Shown here piece by piece: positions 22,776 to 32,118 of a stretch of 64,000 nt of DNA. This stretch comes from Apium graveolens (Eukaryota; Streptophyta; Magnoliopsida; Apiales; Apiaceae), in NCBI RefSeq assembly GCF_009905375.1, contig NC_133655.1:39835593-39899592 (forward strand), given 5' to 3'. Below the pieces are notes generated by a model, which worked only from the letters and a program-made list of their open reading frames with translations, did not search any database and was not told the origin of the DNA. Made by a program: the position numbers and the translations under genes. Numbering within the stretch: position 1 is the first letter of the stretch; the number at the start of each line of letters is the position of its first letter.

Positions 22776-23877
22776 ACCTTTCAAATTCCTTTCAACCTTC
22801 TAGATTGTCCCAGAAACATCTTTTTTTGTAGGCTTTCCTTTATTGGGCCACATTTCAATGGACTTTTGTCGATTCACTTCCCTTGACTCTACTGTATGAG
22901 TGTGGTGAGAAGTAGAGCTCCTCATTTCATTTCTCACTCACAAATTTCTCTCAAGTTTATCTCAAGTTCCTCTCTAAAGAAGGCGATTTCTGACGTTATC
23001 TGCCACCATAGCTCCACCACCCTCAACCACTTTATATGTTTCAAGCCTTCTTCCCAAGAACATTAATGGCGGATCGCGACCTTGCTAGGCTATCCAAGAT
23101 GAACACTCCTAAAAGAGGTACCACCATTCAAATACGTTCTCCTTATACTTCTCTTAGAGACATGATTAACACTAGAGGGGATGAATATCCATCTCTATCT
23201 GATTTAGATTCTTACAACCATGGTAATACTTTCCATGAGTTAGATGGTAGGATAGAAGCTTTTAACACCATGTACAAACTCCCTCCTCACCTTAGAGTTA
23301 CTCCGGCCGCCCCTGAGGATAGGACCTGTAATCGGGAGGGGGATACAATCTTTATTTATCGAGGAGCCCTAACCGCAGGTCTTAGGTTCCCCTTTCATGA
23401 ATTAATTCCACGTTTGCTTGCAGATGTTCAAATAAATCCATGGCAGCTCCCTCCTAACGCATGGAGAAATATTATTTATTTTATGGTTTTATGTCTTAGG
23501 AATAAATTTCCTCTTTCAGTCGTTGTTTTTAGAAAGATTTTTCAGTTCTATAATAGTGCTTTACCTCAACCAGGCTGGGTTTTAATACGTCAAAGGCCCA
23601 AAACCCCCACATTTTTATGGTAACTCCACTGTCGAGAATAAACCAAAATGGAGAGATGAATTTGTTAGGCTGACCTGGGTCGGAGGTGAATGGGCCACTC
23701 TTTTTCATAGTACCTTTTGCAAAGTAGTCGATGGTAGCCCTTCTATCATTAGACTAACCGATGAGGAGGAGGTCGTCTATCAAACCCTCATCACGGATAA
23801 TGTTCAAACGGACACTTGGACCCTTTTAGAGGAGTTTTCCCTGCAGAAAGTTGGTCTCTCTTAGGCCACCGATAAGG

Positions 23878-23967
23878 GTAACTTTATTTTTTATTGTTAT
23901 TTTTCACTGCAACTTAATCATTTGCAAACTTTAATGTTTCTTTCTTTCCTTTTCTTTTTTGTTTCAG
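23878..23967 (+). other. Predicted intron 1 of the antisense ORF
   Basis: A 90-bp T-rich stretch from ...GATAAGG|GTAACT to TTGTTTCAG|TTTGCG. Joining the exons restores one frame (…K-V-C-E-A-I-N-N…). Splicing is inferred from signals and phase only. Confidence 0.7.
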
Positions 23968-24308
23968 TTTGCGAGGCTATTAACAATATTAACAAGCCTA
24001 AAGAAGGAGAATTGGGTCGCCCAAAAAGGGCCAAGCTTAACAGGGATCCAAGAAGCAAGCCTAATGCCCTTTCTTTACTTAGGCCTCATGTCCCAGAGGT
24101 TGCACTGGGGGACGACGTGGATCCTCCACTCAAGGCTCATTCTTTTAGGCCTAACTGGGGATTTAGAAGAAGTGATACAGTGGTAGGATCCACCAAACAT
24201 GCTAAGGATTGGTCCTACCACTCCATCACTCCCCAGGACTTCACTGACATTGTCACGGGGAGTGACATAGAGACCATTGAGCTTCTGGGTTCTCAAGCTC
24301 AAGCCTCG

Positions 24309-24387
24309 GTAATGTTTCTTTCTTTTCCTTTAATTACAATCTCCTTTTCATTTTAAATCCATATTAAGTCCTCCTTCCCTTGTGCAG
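24309..24387 (+). other. Predicted intron 2 of the antisense ORF
   Basis: A 79-bp T-rich stretch from GCCTCG|GTAATG to TTGTGCAG|AGTAAC, phase 0. Unspliced reading ends at a TAA after 24350, so removing the intron is needed to reach the coiled-coil exon. Confidence 0.7.
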
Positions 24388-24904
24388 AGTAACACCTACT
24401 TCCAGGCGGCACTTCACCAAGCTAGGTCTTGGAAGGGGAACTCGGATGAGTTTAAAAGGGAGATAAAGAAATGGATAGAGAGGGTTGGGGTCCTTGAGAA
24501 GAAACTTAAGAACAAGGATGAAGAGTTGTCTAAGGCCCATGCTGAGCTGGTCAAACTCCGGACTGAAGAACATGGACTCCCAGAAGTTCAGAGATTTGAT
24601 GAACATTCACGAGGGTCTCTTTCCCATACAATTTACACAGTGTTGGCATGCTGCAGTGAAGGTCGTGGTTGAGAAGCACCCTGGCTTGATAGAAGCCAAT
24701 GACTTTATTAGTCCTGAGCAGCTGAAGACTGATGATAGCATATATGCTTTTTTCAACTCCCCTATGCAAGAAGATCGTATTCTCGATCTTAGCACTACTT
24801 CTCGTCCTTCCTCCCCAGCAAAAGGTACAGAGACTTCTGCTAATCCCGAGGAGGGGCACACTGAATTTGAGAAGGATCAGGACGACCCTGCTAGGGATGA
24901 GTAG

Positions 24905-25391
24905 ATTTTTATCTATTTCTAGACTTTTGTATTATTTTGTTGTGTTTTGAACATATCACCCTTCGGGGTTTATTTATATCATTTCCCTTGCCTTATTTAG
25001 CTGTTTCCTTTTAATTTTCTAAGTATTTGGAGTTCTCACTTTCAAAGAAATAGGTTAACACACCCGAACTACTCAGTTCTTAAAAATCATGCATCGATTA
25101 GAGGGAATAAGAATTGGCCTTCCAAAGTCTAAAATATCTTTAACTGAAGAATATATTTTGGTTTTTCAAAGTCCAAATAACTTTAACTCAAGAGTATACT
25201 CTATTTTTTCAAAATTTAGAATATCTTTCATTCTAAAACATAACTTGGCTTTCAAAACCTTATATAAGATGGGTTCAACCTTAATAGTCACTAACTAGAA
25301 AGTAAATCTTACTAAAACTGAGATAAAAAATCATATGCAAGCAAAGCTTCAAGGTGCTTTTGAACCCTGTTACCACTACAGTAAGTACAAG
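24905..25391. other. Convergent spacer between the antisense ORF and pol
   Basis: The 3' ends of the plus-strand antisense gene (stop at 24902-24904) and the minus-strand pol (stop at 25392-25394) face each other across about 490 bases. I see AT-rich DNA with repeated AAGTCTAAAATATCTTTAACT-like wording (25123-25230) and no gene. Confidence 0.55.
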
Positions 25392-26499
25392 CTATAGGTA
25401 ATAAACTTTCAGGTTTTGAGCATGCCAAGTCCGAGGTACTTCTTCCCCATCCATGGTCTCCAATTTGTAAGATCCTCTTCCTTGAACGCTATTAACCTTG
25501 TATGGCCCTTCCCAATTTGGGGCGAGTTTTCACTTCTGCCCTACTCCAGAAGTTTCCGCCTTCCTTAGGAAAAAATCCCCCTGCTTGAAAAACCTCTCCT
25601 TCACCCTTAGGTTGTGGTAAAAAGAGGCCTTTTCTGATATTCCATGATTTTTGCATGTGCTGCATCTCACATTTCATCTTTCAAGTCCAGGGCTAACCTT
25701 TGCCCCTCTTCATTTTCTTCTGCATTATATGCTTGGACCTTTGGAGATGAATGAGATATCTCCACTAGAACAACCGCTTCTACCCTATATGCTAGCATAA
25801 ATGGTGTTTCTCCTATAGTAACCCTACATGTAGTTCTGTAAGCCCAAAGTATTGGCAGAACTTCATCCACCCAATTATTTTTGGATTTTTTAATCCTCCT
25901 CTTTAACCCATCTAGAATGATAAGATTTGTAACCTCTGCTTGCCCATTGGCTTGAGGGTGAGCAACAGAAGTGAATCTCAAGTCAATTTCGTTCTCTTCA
26001 CCATACTTTTTAAACTCTTCATTATTGAATTGCGTTCCGTTGTCGGTTACCAAGATTTGGGGAATTCCGTATCTGCACATAATATTCTCCCACAAGAACT
26101 GAGAGACTTGTTTAGTCGTAATCTTTGCCAAGCGCTTGGCTTTAATCCATTTGGTAAAGTAATCAATCGCAATGATCAAGAATTTCCTTTAACGAGTAGC
26201 CATTGGGAAATGCCCGATAATATCCATTCCCCACATAGAAAATAGGATGGGAGAATTGATGGGAGTCCACATCTCAGGAGGCTGTCGAACAACTGGTGCA
26301 TATTTCTGACAATGATAACATTTCTTCATATAGTCTTTGGCATCGGCCATCATCTCTGGCCAATAAAAGCCTAAATGGTTTATCTTATGTATCAGTGCTC
26401 TGCCCCCTAGTGTTTCCCACAAATACCTTCGTGTACTTCTTCAAGAGCCAAACGCGCCTCATCAGGTGTGAGACATCTTAAGTAGGGAACTACAAAAGA
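25392..26499 (-). pseudogene. pol: Tat integrase, broken
   Basis: The zinc region is readable as HKINHLGFYWPEMMADAKDYMKKCYHCQKYA. The catalytic core has IAIDYFTKWIKA (first Asp), VTDNGTQFNN (second Asp) and NGQAEVTN (Glu), so the DDE triad is present. Beyond 25667 the frame changes, and the C-terminal domain continues in another frame to its natural TAG at 25392-25394. A stop falls between the two open pieces near 26185. The enzyme would insert element cDNA and make the 5-bp staggered cut seen here as GTCAT. Confidence 0.88.
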
Positions 26500-27029
26500 C
26501 CTTTTGTAAAGAATGCTCACACAGATAACTTTCTTGCTTCCATAACATCACTAGAAAGCCACCCGGTTTACAGATGAGCCTTAATAGGATCAATCCATGA
26601 TGTCCCCAGCCCTATAAGGGCAACAAGCTTAACATCAATTCTTCTTGTTTTCAAAATGTGGATGTATACGCTCATAGAGCTTTCTTTTATTTCTGACGAG
26701 GCAAATTTGGACAAGGCATCGGTCTTAGTATTTTCCTCCCTTGGAATGTGCTCAATATGGCTTTCGTTAAATTAAGTCATAACGGCCCTTACTAGGTGCA
26801 CATATTTAGCCATGGTTTCATCTCTTGCCTCAAAATCTCCCTTAACTTGGGATACCACTAGCTTTGAATGACCACATACTTTCAAGTTTTTTACTCTTAA
26901 CGTTCCTGCTAGACCAAGACCAGATATTAGAGCTTTATACTCATCTTTATTATTTGTGGTCGGGAAATCTAATTTCATAGCATATTCAATCAAAAATCCA
27001 TCTGGGCTTTGTAAAACCATCCCTGCTTC
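26500..27029 (-). pseudogene. pol: Tat second (archaeal-type) RNase H, broken
   Basis: The stretch VLQSPDGFLIEYAMKLDFPTTNNKDEYKALISGL is the additional RNase H typical of Tat/Ogre-group elements. Two positions usually acidic and catalytic look changed: the NNxAEYEAL-type motif reads NNKDEYKAL, and the Asp before SKLVV is His (CGHSKLVVSQV). A stop closes the open piece at 26772. The continuation to integrase (26423-26771) is frame-shifted and hard to read. Confidence 0.8.
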
Positions 27030-28376
27030 ACTCGAATTTGTTTTTCATGCTCCATCAAAATAGAGAACCCTAAATTTCCTTGTCTTTGCTCTGCCCTCAT
27101 TCATTGTCCTCCACACTCTTAGGTTTGGTATCTTCCTACACCCAACTTCTTGGTTGGGGATTGTACATTGAACCATGAAGTCAGCTAAGGTCTGGGCTTT
27201 TGTTGTTGTTCTTGGCTTGTGCTTGATGTCATTCTCCCAATTATATTGCCCATTTAATCAGTCTTCCACTAGCTTTGGGACTATGAATGATGTATCTCAA
27301 GGGATGATTTGTTAGCACTTCAATTTTATGAGCTTCAAAGTAAGGACGCAACTTCCTTGAAGCCATCACTAGGGCTAAAGCAAACTATCAATAGTCGAAT
27401 AATTCAACTCAGCTCCGTGTAGAATCTTACTGACATAATATATGGATTTATGGAATTTAAGTTCCTCCTTAACCAATACAGCGCTCAAGGCATTTTCTGA
27501 AACTGCCAAATATAAGTATAAAACTTCATTCAGAGCTGGTTTAGCCAACAACGGGGCTTGAACCATATACTTCTCCAATCCTTTAAACACCTCCTGACTT
27601 TCCTCTATCCATATGAAATCTTTTACATTCTTCAAGGATTTGAAGAATGGCAAGCACTTATATCCGTATTTGGAGATGAATCGTCCTAGAGCCGCAACTC
27701 TTCAAGTGAGTTTTTGAACTTCCTTTATGGAACGTGGTGGTTCAATATCCAAGATAGCTTTTACTTAATCGGTATGGGCCTCGATTCCTCTCTTAGAGAC
27801 CATCAATCCCAAAAAATTTCCAGATACTACTCCGAAAGCACACTTTGCAGGATTTAGCATCATTTTATGGTATCTCAGGACCTGAAAAGCTTCCCTCAAA
27901 TGGGTTATGTGGTCAGTCTACACTAGACTTTTAACTAACATGTCATCGACATAAACCTCCATAGTTTTGCCAATAATTTCCTTGAAAATGGTATTTACCA
28001 ACCTTTGATAGGTAGCTCCTGCATTCTTAAGGCCAAACGCCATAACAAGATAATAAAAAACACCAAAGTCAGTGATGAATGATACCTTCGGGATGTCCTC
28101 CTTATGCATCTTGATCTGATTGTATCCACTGAATCCATCCATAAAACTCAGCATCTCGTGACCATCGGTCACATCTTTCAGTGTATCTATCCTTGGTAGC
28201 GGGAAGAAATCCTTTGGGCATGCATCATTCAGATCACTGAAATCCATGCACATTCTCCATTTTCCATTAGCCTTTTTTATTATTACAAGGTTTGCTAGCC
28301 ATTCTGGAAATTGTATCTCTTCAATGAAACCAGCCTCTAAGAGCTTCTCTACCTCTTGCTTGATTGCCTCCTACCT
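27030..28376 (-). pseudogene. pol: Tat reverse transcriptase and first RNase H, broken
   Basis: RT motifs in order: FIEEIQFPEWLANLVIIKKANGKWRMC, DFSDLNDACPKDFFPLPRID, SFMDGFSGYNQIKMH, FGLKNAGATYQRLVN and the active site YVDDMLVKS near 27930. The thumb/connection and the Ty3-type RNase H follow (KSLKNVKDFIWIEESQEVFKGLE, LYLYLAVSENALSAVLV, YYVSKILHGAELNYSTIDSLL). Stops at 27918-27920 and 27375-27377, plus others between, split the frame. Wording is near-intact apart from nonsense changes, as expected of a decayed but recognisable copy. Confidence 0.88.
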
Positions 28377-29125
28377 TTAAGGGGCAAAACTCCTTTTCTT
28401 TTTCTTCACCGTCTTTCGATTTGGATCTATGTTCAACTTGTGAGTGATCAGTTCTGGGTCTATGCCAAGAATATCAGCTGCTAACCATGCAAATACATCA
28501 CTATTCTCTTGTAAAAACCTCACCAACTTCCCTTTAAGGGGATTCTCTAGTGATGCTCCAATGAAAGTTACTTTCTCAGGATTCTGGGGAGCCAAAGGAA
28601 TCGGAACCAAGTCTTCTATCGACTTCCCTCTTTTCTCATCATTCTCGTGAATATCCAGATCTTTAATAGGCAAAACCTACCCCCCAACTCCATCAACCCT
28701 AAGAGAGGCTACATAACAACTCCTTGCCATCTTTTGATCTCTTCTCTCTTCTCCAATCCCGTTCCGGGTGGGAAAATTCATCACTGAATGGTAAGAAGAA
28801 AGGATTGCCTTGAAAGCATGTATTCTCGTTCTTCCCATGATTGCATTGCAAGTTGATCCAGTCTTTACCACTACAAAGTCCAACATTTATGTTACTTATT
28901 TTGGTTCCTGACCTATAGTCAGAGGCAACTTAAGTATTCTCTCTACGAGGCATTCCACTCCAGCGAAACCATATATCGGCATATCAGTTGGGGTTAATTG
29001 AGAATCATTGTAACCCATCCTTATAAAGGTATCATAGAGTAAGATGTCCACCGAAGCTTCATTGTATATAAGGACTCTCTTCACCATGTTGTTCCCTATT
29101 ATCAGTGTTATGACCAGAGGATCAT
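28377..29125 (-). pseudogene. pol: Tat protease and Pol N-terminal region, broken
   Basis: The piece PLVITLIIGNNMVKRVLIYNEASVDILL has the retropepsin layout, but the catalytic triplet position reads YNE instead of an Asp-Xaa-Gly form, so the active site itself is altered. Downstream landmarks of the Tat protease fold follow (YGFAGVECL, FVVVKTGSTCNAIMGRTRIHAFKAILSSYH). The linker to RT (VRFLQENSDVFAWLAADILGIDPELITHKLNI) follows. Stops occur near 28896 (two), 28676 and 28377. All pieces share one frame. Confidence 0.85.
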
Positions 29126-31068
29126 CATAAGGAAATTTGACACCTCTAAATCAAAATCATCGAATGTCATTGTTACTCCTGTCATGGCCCTCTTCGGGGC
29201 TTCTCCGAAAATATGCATAACTTCTATGGTATATGTTTTTCTTGAATTTTTAGATGAACCAGCAGCAGTTGGTCCTCCAAAGATCGTATTTATCACGTGC
29301 CCTCGGGGTTGTGGTCCTCCAAAGATCGCGTTTATCACCAGTCCCATGGGTTGGGGATTCCACCCATGATCATCCTGATCCCTTTTACGATCATCAAAGT
29401 TCCTTCTTCCATTATTATTCATATCTCCTCCATCTCTAGTATACTTGCTCATCCTTCCTTTTTGAATGAGGAATTCTATTTCATTTTTCAGTTGCCTACA
29501 CTCATCGGTGTCATGACCAGCATCTTTGTGAAATATACAATATTTTCTTTTATCTAGCTTAGTAGGATCAGCCTTCAAGGGTTTAGGCTAACGAAAATCC
29601 CTATCTCTTTCGATTTCCATTAAGATCTTACTTCTTGGAGCATTCAATTTAGCATATTCGGTGAACTTTTGTCCAGGTCCTCCCTTCTTCGGGGTCGAAT
29701 CAGTGTTTTGCTTAGTTCTAGGATACTTGTCCTTAGCATTATATTCTAGTTCAGTCTTTCGCTTTTTGCTACTAGCGGGCTCGTTATTCCCCACCATCTT
29801 CCTCATGCTTTCCTCCACCTTGATATACTTCCCAGCCCTATCTTGGAGCTGTAACATGCTTTCAGGGGGGCGCTTGGCCAATGACATCTTGAAAAATTCA
29901 TCCCTAGTTCCCTGCTACAATGCTATCATAGCTACCTTATTGTCAAGGTCTGGGACCTTCAAAGCTTCTTTGGTGAAATGGTTCAGATAATCTCTCAAGG
30001 ACTCATTTGCTCCCTGCACAATGCTCATGAGGGATGCTAAACTTTTCTCATGCACTCTCCCACTAATAATTTGCTTGATAAAAGCTTGACTCAAATCTCT
30101 GAAGGACCCAACAGAATTCGGAGGTAAACAGTTGTACCATCTTTGAGCCATTCCCGACTGGGTTTTAGGAAAGGCCCGACGCTTAATAGCGTCATTCACG
30201 GGCTACAACAACAATGCATTAGATAATGTCCTGACATGATTAGCGGGATCTCTAGTGCCATCATAAGCTTTGATGGTGGGAATCTTAAACTTCCTTGAGA
30301 TATGGGCATTCATTATCTCTTCAATGAATTGTGGAGTTGGATCGTCTCGATCTCCTAGAGGCAGAAGAACACTTGGATCAGCTCTTGGGACTGCAGCCCT
30401 TATTGGTATTGGACCATCCAAGTCTATGATCGGAGGAGTATTTTTCCTCCTCGGAGGTAGTGGGGCTCTCGGGGTAAGGTGCGCCTCTAGATCGCGCTTC
30501 AGCCTTTGGATGTCAGCTTCGAGAGCCCTGATCCTCTCTTGTACTTCTTGGGGGTTCGCCCCCCGGGTGCTTCTGGGGCGCGGGTTAGCATCAGGCATTG
30601 GTTCTTTACCAGCACACCTCCTTCTTGGAGCCACATCATCCTCTGAAGATTCAGAGTCCCTTTCAGTGTAAGGTCCAGAGAATTCTTGGTCCTCCGGAAT
30701 AGGAGCCAAACCACGTATGTAGGGGGTGTCTGCCCTCGTGCTTCACTCTGGTTTGCATGTCCACTTCCTCCAACCTTGGGGTACAGGGGCATCCCAGAAG
30801 GGGGATTAGTGGTCATAATAGTTGAGTACTCATACCCAACAGGTTGAGGGTTCACAGGTGCATGTACCTGCTGAAATTGGGAATTGGTCCCTTGAGGAGC
30901 CGGGGGATTCGTCCCTTGTGGCAGATGCTCAGTTGCCCCTATCAGGGTTCCTCCTTGGGTAGAGGCGTAGGATGAGTGTGGGGGTATCTCCACCACCGAC
31001 GAAAACATTTGAGTTGTTCTAGCTGGTGTTCTTTCAGGGGCGCTATTTCCATTCCATGTTCTCACCAT
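29126..31068 (-). pseudogene. gag: Tat gag polyprotein, broken
   Basis: The start ATG is at 31066-31068 (MVRTWNGNSAPERTP), 20 bases inside the primer site. A Pro/Gln-rich N-terminus is followed, after a frame change near 30715, by a coiled coil (EVQERIRALEADIQRLKRDLE). The Retrotrans_gag core follows (IPTIKAYDGTRDPANHV, RRAFPKTQSGMAQRWYNCLP, FRDLSQAFIKQI, SLRDYLNHFTKEAL), then a basic region and the Tat-type zinc motif CIFHKDAGHDTDEC near 29530. Three in-frame TAG stops interrupt it, just above 30200, 29888 and 29579. A frame change near 29126 separates it from the protease. The product would coat element RNA. Confidence 0.88.
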
Positions 31069-31087
31069 GGTTATTGTTATGCTTTCC

Positions 31088-31103
31088 CATAGACGACACC
31101 AAA
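31088..31103 (-). other. Probable primer binding site of the Tat-lineage element
   Basis: The minus strand reads TTTGGTGTCGTCTATGGG next to the LTR end. This is the correct place for a tRNA primer site and resembles sites seen in Tat-group elements, but it is not the initiator-Met type. I did not assign the tRNA. Confidence 0.6.
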
Positions 31104-31687
31104 TGTTATGGATTGAAAAGTATGTCATATTTATTGCTAGGGTTCGTGAGCTTTGAGGCTCCATTTGAATGCTCTTGTGTCTCGCGACTCAATCTGCCTT
31201 AACAAGATGCCTACGTACCTTGCTGTTTGCCAATGATCAAGTCAAAAAACGTAGTTCTGATAGGAGGGGTGAAGACCCTTATATAGATGTTGGGAGTCCT
31301 TGAATTGGACTAGGGTTATGAGACTTTGGGGACAAGTCTTAGAATTTGGATAGACTTTGGACTCTTATAATAAAGGAATCAGACTCCTTGTTGGTTTAGG
31401 TGCCCTCTAGGCTATCTTCCAAAGAGTTATATTACTGATTGAACTCATTTAATGAGCTGTTAATCCTCCCTATTTATTAATTACGAAATTAATAAATACT
31501 CAGGGCTATTGGGCCTTCTTTGTTCCATCAGGTATGATCAATATGTTAACCATCTTGATCCTGATCAATGTGTTAACCTTCTTGGTTTGAATGTCATACA
31601 TATGACCTTCTTTAACGGGTCTTGCAGTCCTGAATGCAATTAATGCAACATTAATGATGTGATTCAGGTTTATTTTTATCCCTATCA
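31104..31687 (-). repeat. 5' LTR of the Tat-lineage element
   Basis: 584 bp, from TGTTATGGATT to TCCCTATCA on the plus strand. It is followed by GTCAT, the target duplication. Element transcription would start in this LTR and run leftward. Confidence 0.96.
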
Positions 31688-32118
31688 GTCATGTACGTGT
31701 TTGTTGTGTAAGTGAAATTGTTTGATTTATTAAAAATTAATTGTTATGTGAAAATTATAGTTTTAATGATCTTTAAAAAAATTTATAAAATTATTGGTGC
31801 ATGATAAAATCATGATTCTTATTTTTATATCTCTGGAATAATATTATAAATATTCTAAAAATATATGAGTATTTTACTTTGGTCGTCTTGCATTTTAAAA
31901 TGATTTTAAGATCATTATTTTACGTATTGACCGTTGATCTTGTAAATTTCAAATAAAATAAATCGTTCGCTCAAAAATTATTTTAAGTATATGGGCAGAA
32001 AGATATGTTTTTTCTACATTATAAAAATGATCATTATATTTTATGAGCTAGTTTAGAATTACCATGTATTTTACAATTGGAAATTCGTGATGTTTTGACT
32101 TAAAAGAAAAATCAAAAG
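31688..32118 (+). repeat. 3' LTR of element B, second part
   Basis: Sequence resumes after the Tat element with the duplicated GTCAT (31688-31692) and continues in the same AT-rich, gene-free style for about 430 bases. It is then interrupted at 32119 by the LTR of element A. The rest of B's LTR must lie beyond the window. Nothing else is seen in it. Confidence 0.7.

Larger units (their letters stand above)
23036..24904 (+). pseudogene. Antisense additional ORF of the Tat element, three exons
   Basis: It is transcribed opposite to gag-pol, between integrase and the 3' LTR. Exon 1 (23036-23877; a second ATG at 23066 is possible) contains FIYRGALTAGLRFPFHELI and NPWQLPPNAWRNIIYFMVLC, resembling the plant 'gypsy-type putative transposase' domain (PF04195) known from antisense ORFs of Tat elements. 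Intron 1 (23878-23967) and intron 2 (24309-24387) both have GT-AG ends with pyrimidine-rich acceptors, and both keep the reading frame (phases 1 and 0). Exon 2 spans 23968-24308. Exon 3 spans 24388-24904, with a coiled coil (ERVGVLEKKLKNKDEELSKAH) and an acidic end. Damage: a one-base frame change near 23610, TAG near 23860, a frame change near 24590. The function of the family is not established. Confidence 0.78.
21192..31687 (-). mobile_element. Complete Tat-lineage Ty3/gypsy retrotransposon (10.5 kb)
   Basis: Two LTRs (21192-21776 and 31104-31687) flank the minus-strand gag-pol region, and the insertion is bracketed by a perfect 5-bp duplication GTCAT (21187-21191 and 31688-31692). Pol order is protease, RT, RNase H, second RNase H, integrase, so it is Ty3/gypsy. 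The duplicated RNase H, the gag style and the long 3' region with an antisense gene and tandem repeats indicate the Tat group. By hand count the LTRs differ at about 48 of 585 positions plus two gaps (roughly 8%), so the insertion is not recent. All coding parts contain stops or frame changes. Confidence 0.95.

Noticed and set aside
23922..24356. Signal-peptide-like start (hydrophobic Phe/Leu run) of the 144-codon ORF at 23922
   Set aside because: The hydrophobic run is translation of the T-rich intron 1. The real exon begins at 23968.
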